64,000 bases of DNA from contig NZ_PENI01000003.1 in NCBI RefSeq assembly GCF_003688995.1, forward strand, positions 62,001 through 126,000. The letters run 5' to 3'. This document shows, one piece after another, positions 62,338 through 64,000 of the stretch; positions within the stretch are counted from its first letter, which is position 1, and each line of letters begins with the position of its first letter. A program made the translations under genes and the position numbers. This stretch comes from Streptomyces shenzhenensis. GTDB lineage: Bacteria; Actinomycetota; Actinomycetes; Streptomycetales; Streptomycetaceae. The notes beneath the pieces were generated by a model, which saw only the letters and a program-made list of their open reading frames with translations, had not been told where the DNA came from and searched no databases.

Positions 62338-63363
62338 TCAGGCGTCGAAGTCCAGCAGCACCTTGCACGAGCGGCTGCGGTCCGCCGCCAGGGCGAAGGC
62401 CCGCTCCGCCTCGGTCACCGGGACCACCGCGCTGATCAGCCCGTCGAACGCGGGCTCGGCCGCCAGCAGTTCCAGCGCCTCGTCGAACTCGGCGTCGAAC
62501 CGGAACGCCCCGCGCAGCTCGATCTCCCGGCTCACCACCAGGTTCCCCGCGAACGGGCTCTGCCCCGGCGGCAGCATGCCCAGCTGCACCACGACCCCGC
62601 CGCGCCGCACGAGCCGCAGACAGGTGTCGAGCCCGGCGGCCACCCCCGAGGCCTCGACGGCCACATCGACCTCGGCCGGCCAGCCGGTGTCGTCCGGATC
62701 GTCCGCCCGGACGACCGTGTCGGCGCCCGCCACAGCGGCGTACCGCAGCGCCTCGGGCAGCAGGTCGGTCACGGTCACCCGGGCCGCGCCCGCCGCCCGC
62801 ACCGCGGCGACCACCAGACATCCGATCGGCCCGGCCCCGGTCACCAGCACCTGCCGCCCGGCCACCGGCCCGGCCCGCCGCACCGCGTGCAGCGCGACCG
62901 ACAGCGGCTCGGCGAGCGCCGCCCGGCGCGGCTCCAGACCGGCGGGCAGGGCACGCAACTGCCCGGCCGGCACGGCCACGCGGGCCGCGAACCCGCCCTG
63001 GACGTGCGGGAAACGGGCCGCGCTGCCGAGGTAGCGGGTGTCCCGGCACACGGTGCGCCGCCCGGCCGCGCACTCCGGGCACGCCCCGCACGGTGTGGCG
63101 GGGTGCACGGCGACGGCCGTACCGACGGCCGGCCCCGAGGCGCCGGCGCCGTACCCGACCACCGTGCCCACCACCTCATGGCCGAGCACCATCGGCTCCC
63201 GGAGCCGGAAGTCACCGACCCCGCCGTGCCGCCAGTAGTGCAGGTCGGAGCCGCACACCCCGCCGTAGCGGACGGCGACGAGCGCCTGTCCGCGGCCGGG
63301 TTCCGGCACCGGCAGCTCCTCGACGCGCAGATCACCGCGCCCGTGGATCACACAGCCCCACAT
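62338..63363 (-). CDS. L-idonate 5-dehydrogenase-like zinc alcohol dehydrogenase
   Basis: The 341-residue medium-chain dehydrogenase has catalytic zinc residues in YGGVCGSDLHYWRHG and VLGHEVVGTV, a structural zinc set CGACPECAAGRRTVC and cofactor motif VTGAGPIGCLVV. GSDLHYWRHG is typical of idonate and sorbitol dehydrogenases. Beside it is an SDR of gluconate 5-dehydrogenase type, the same pair as in the idn pathway (L-idonate to 5-ketogluconate to gluconate). ATG at 63363 with AAGGAGG. Confidence 0.85.
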   Translation of the reverse strand: MWGCVIHGRGDLRVEELPVPEPGRGQALVAVRYGGVCGSDLHYWRHGGVGDFRLREPMVLGHEVVGTVVGYGAGASGPAVGTAVAVHPATPCGACPECAAGRRTVCRDTRYLGSAARFPHVQGGFAARVAVPAGQLRALPAGLEPRRAALAEPLSVALHAVRRAGPVAGRQVLVTGAGPIGCLVVAAVRAAGAARVTVTDLLPEALRYAAVAGADTVVRADDPDDTGWPAEVDVAVEASGVAAGLDTCLRLVRRGGVVVQLGMLPPGQSPFAGNLVVSREIELRGAFRFDAEFDEALELLAAEPAFDGLISAVVPVTEAERAFALAADRSRSCKVLLDFDA

Positions 63364-63377
63364 CGCGTCGGCCTCCT

Positions 63378-64000
63378 TCACAGCACGCTCGTCATGCCGC
63401 CGTCGACATACAGCACCTGCCCGCTGACGAAGTCCGCGGCCGGCGAGGCGAGGAACAGCACCCCGCCGACCAGGTCCTCGGTACGGCCCCAGCGCCCGGC
63501 CGGGGTACGGCGGCGCACCCAGGCGGTGAACTCCTCGTCCTCGACGAGCGGCCGGGTCAGCTCGGTCTCGATGTACCCGGGGCCGAGCCCGTTCACCTGG
63601 ACGCCGTACGGCCCCCAGTCCGCGCACATGCCCTTGGTGAGCAGCTTCAGCGCGCCCTTGGTCGCCGCGTACGGCGCGATGCCGGGGCGCACCACCTCGC
63701 TCTGCAGCGAGCAGATGTTGACGATCTTGCCGTGGCCGCGCTCCGTCATCCGCCGGGCCGCCTCGCGGCCGACCAGGAACGCGCTGGTCAGGTTGGTGTC
63801 CAGGATCCGGTGCCAGTCGGCGTCGGTGAACTCCAGGAGCGGGGCGCGCAGTTGCATGCCCGCGTTGTTGACCAGGATGTCGAGCGGGCCCACCCGCTCC
63901 TCGACGTCCGCGATGCCCGCCGCCACGGACGGTCCGTCGGTCACGTCGAACACCGCCGTGTGCACCCGGCCGGCGGGCAGGCCGGCGGCGGCCTCGGCGA
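63378..64000 (-). CDS. SDR, gluconate 5-dehydrogenase-like (5' end outside window)
   Basis: About 207 residues are visible; the N-terminal cofactor loop lies beyond base 64000. Seen: LDILVNNAGMQLRAPLLEF, catalytic Ser in NICSLQSEV and Tyr-Lys in APYAATKGALKLL, and the C-terminal FVSGQVLYVDGGMTSVL. This matches IdnO-type 5-keto-D-gluconate reductase. It ends 14 bp before the dehydrogenase start on the same strand, so both are one operon. Confidence 0.85.
   Translation of the reverse strand, partial: AEAAAGLPAGRVHTAVFDVTDGPSVAAGIADVEERVGPLDILVNNAGMQLRAPLLEFTDADWHRILDTNLTSAFLVGREAARRMTERGHGKIVNICSLQSEVVRPGIAPYAATKGALKLLTKGMCADWGPYGVQVNGLGPGYIETELTRPLVEDEEFTAWVRRRTPAGRWGRTEDLVGGVLFLASPAADFVSGQVLYVDGGMTSVL

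Overview
The window is about 73% GC and packed with genes. Many use GTG starts and ATGA/GTGA stop-start overlaps. Gene content (SoxR with a C-terminal cysteine cluster, class-E-sortase-type LAETG anchor, DUF4331, DUF397-free regulators, many TetR/GntR genes, secreted hydrolases) points to a Streptomyces chromosome. From memory, the order from dnaE2 through the SGNH hydrolase, ECF sigma factor and hmgA to soxR resembles the S. coelicolor chromosome around SCO1739 to SCO1697; this could not be checked here. No rRNA, tRNA, insertion sequence, prophage or CRISPR array was seen.

Layout. 1-3.7 kb: the 3' part of error-prone polymerase dnaE2, overlapped by an ImuB-like Y-family protein that lacks catalytic acids. 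3.8-10.5 kb: a cell-wall-anchored LPMO, GNAT enzymes, a methyltransferase behind a tandem DNA-damage-type promoter motif, DUF402, GntR, DUF72 and an AAA ATPase. 10.7-19.4 kb: an exopolysaccharide-type locus with a membrane-anchored GH39-like hydrolase, a 1250-residue flippase/GT-C-like fusion, a deacetylase and two GT2 enzymes, overlapping end to end. 19.7-23.6 kb: secreted subtilase, SGNH hydrolase and Ser/Thr kinase. 23.7-30 kb: an ECF sigma (SigK type) and RskA-type anti-sigma, divergent from a DUF4331/TPR/nickel-cobalt-transporter operon, with matching candidate sigma promoters on both sides. 30-43 kb: amidohydrolase, DrrAB-type exporter with TetR, a lone type-ISP-like specificity domain, hmgA with a GntR regulator, lipoprotein, TetR-MFS pair and an ArsR regulator.

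43-55 kb: a decayed TetR gene, YiaA/B, TetR with MaoC, soxR, a penicillin acylase, a NamZ-type muramidase, then a fatty-acid or hydroxy-acid catabolic cluster (SDR, remnant of an acyl-CoA ligase, TetR, acyl-CoA dehydrogenase, APH-type kinase). 55-64 kb: a His-rich protein, two DUF202 proteins, NUDIX, DMT permease, an uncharacterised protein, a molybdopterin oxidoreductase with a very long repetitive N-terminus plus its cytochrome b partner, and an idonate-type dehydrogenase pair cut by the window end.

Most notable: (1) the cluster at 51.1-55.1 kb has the gene set of the Pseudomonas levulinate (lva) pathway, with its ligase reduced to a 32-codon tail and a shared TetR-type operator on both transcription units; (2) about 340 residues of five-residue charged repeats precede the anchor of the molybdoenzyme; (3) the 3' end of an ArsR gene is repeated in tandem three or four times downstream; (4) mirror-image SigK-like promoters; (5) a tandem PafBC-type motif before a methyltransferase; and (6) a TetR pseudogene frameshifted by a 14-bp duplication.
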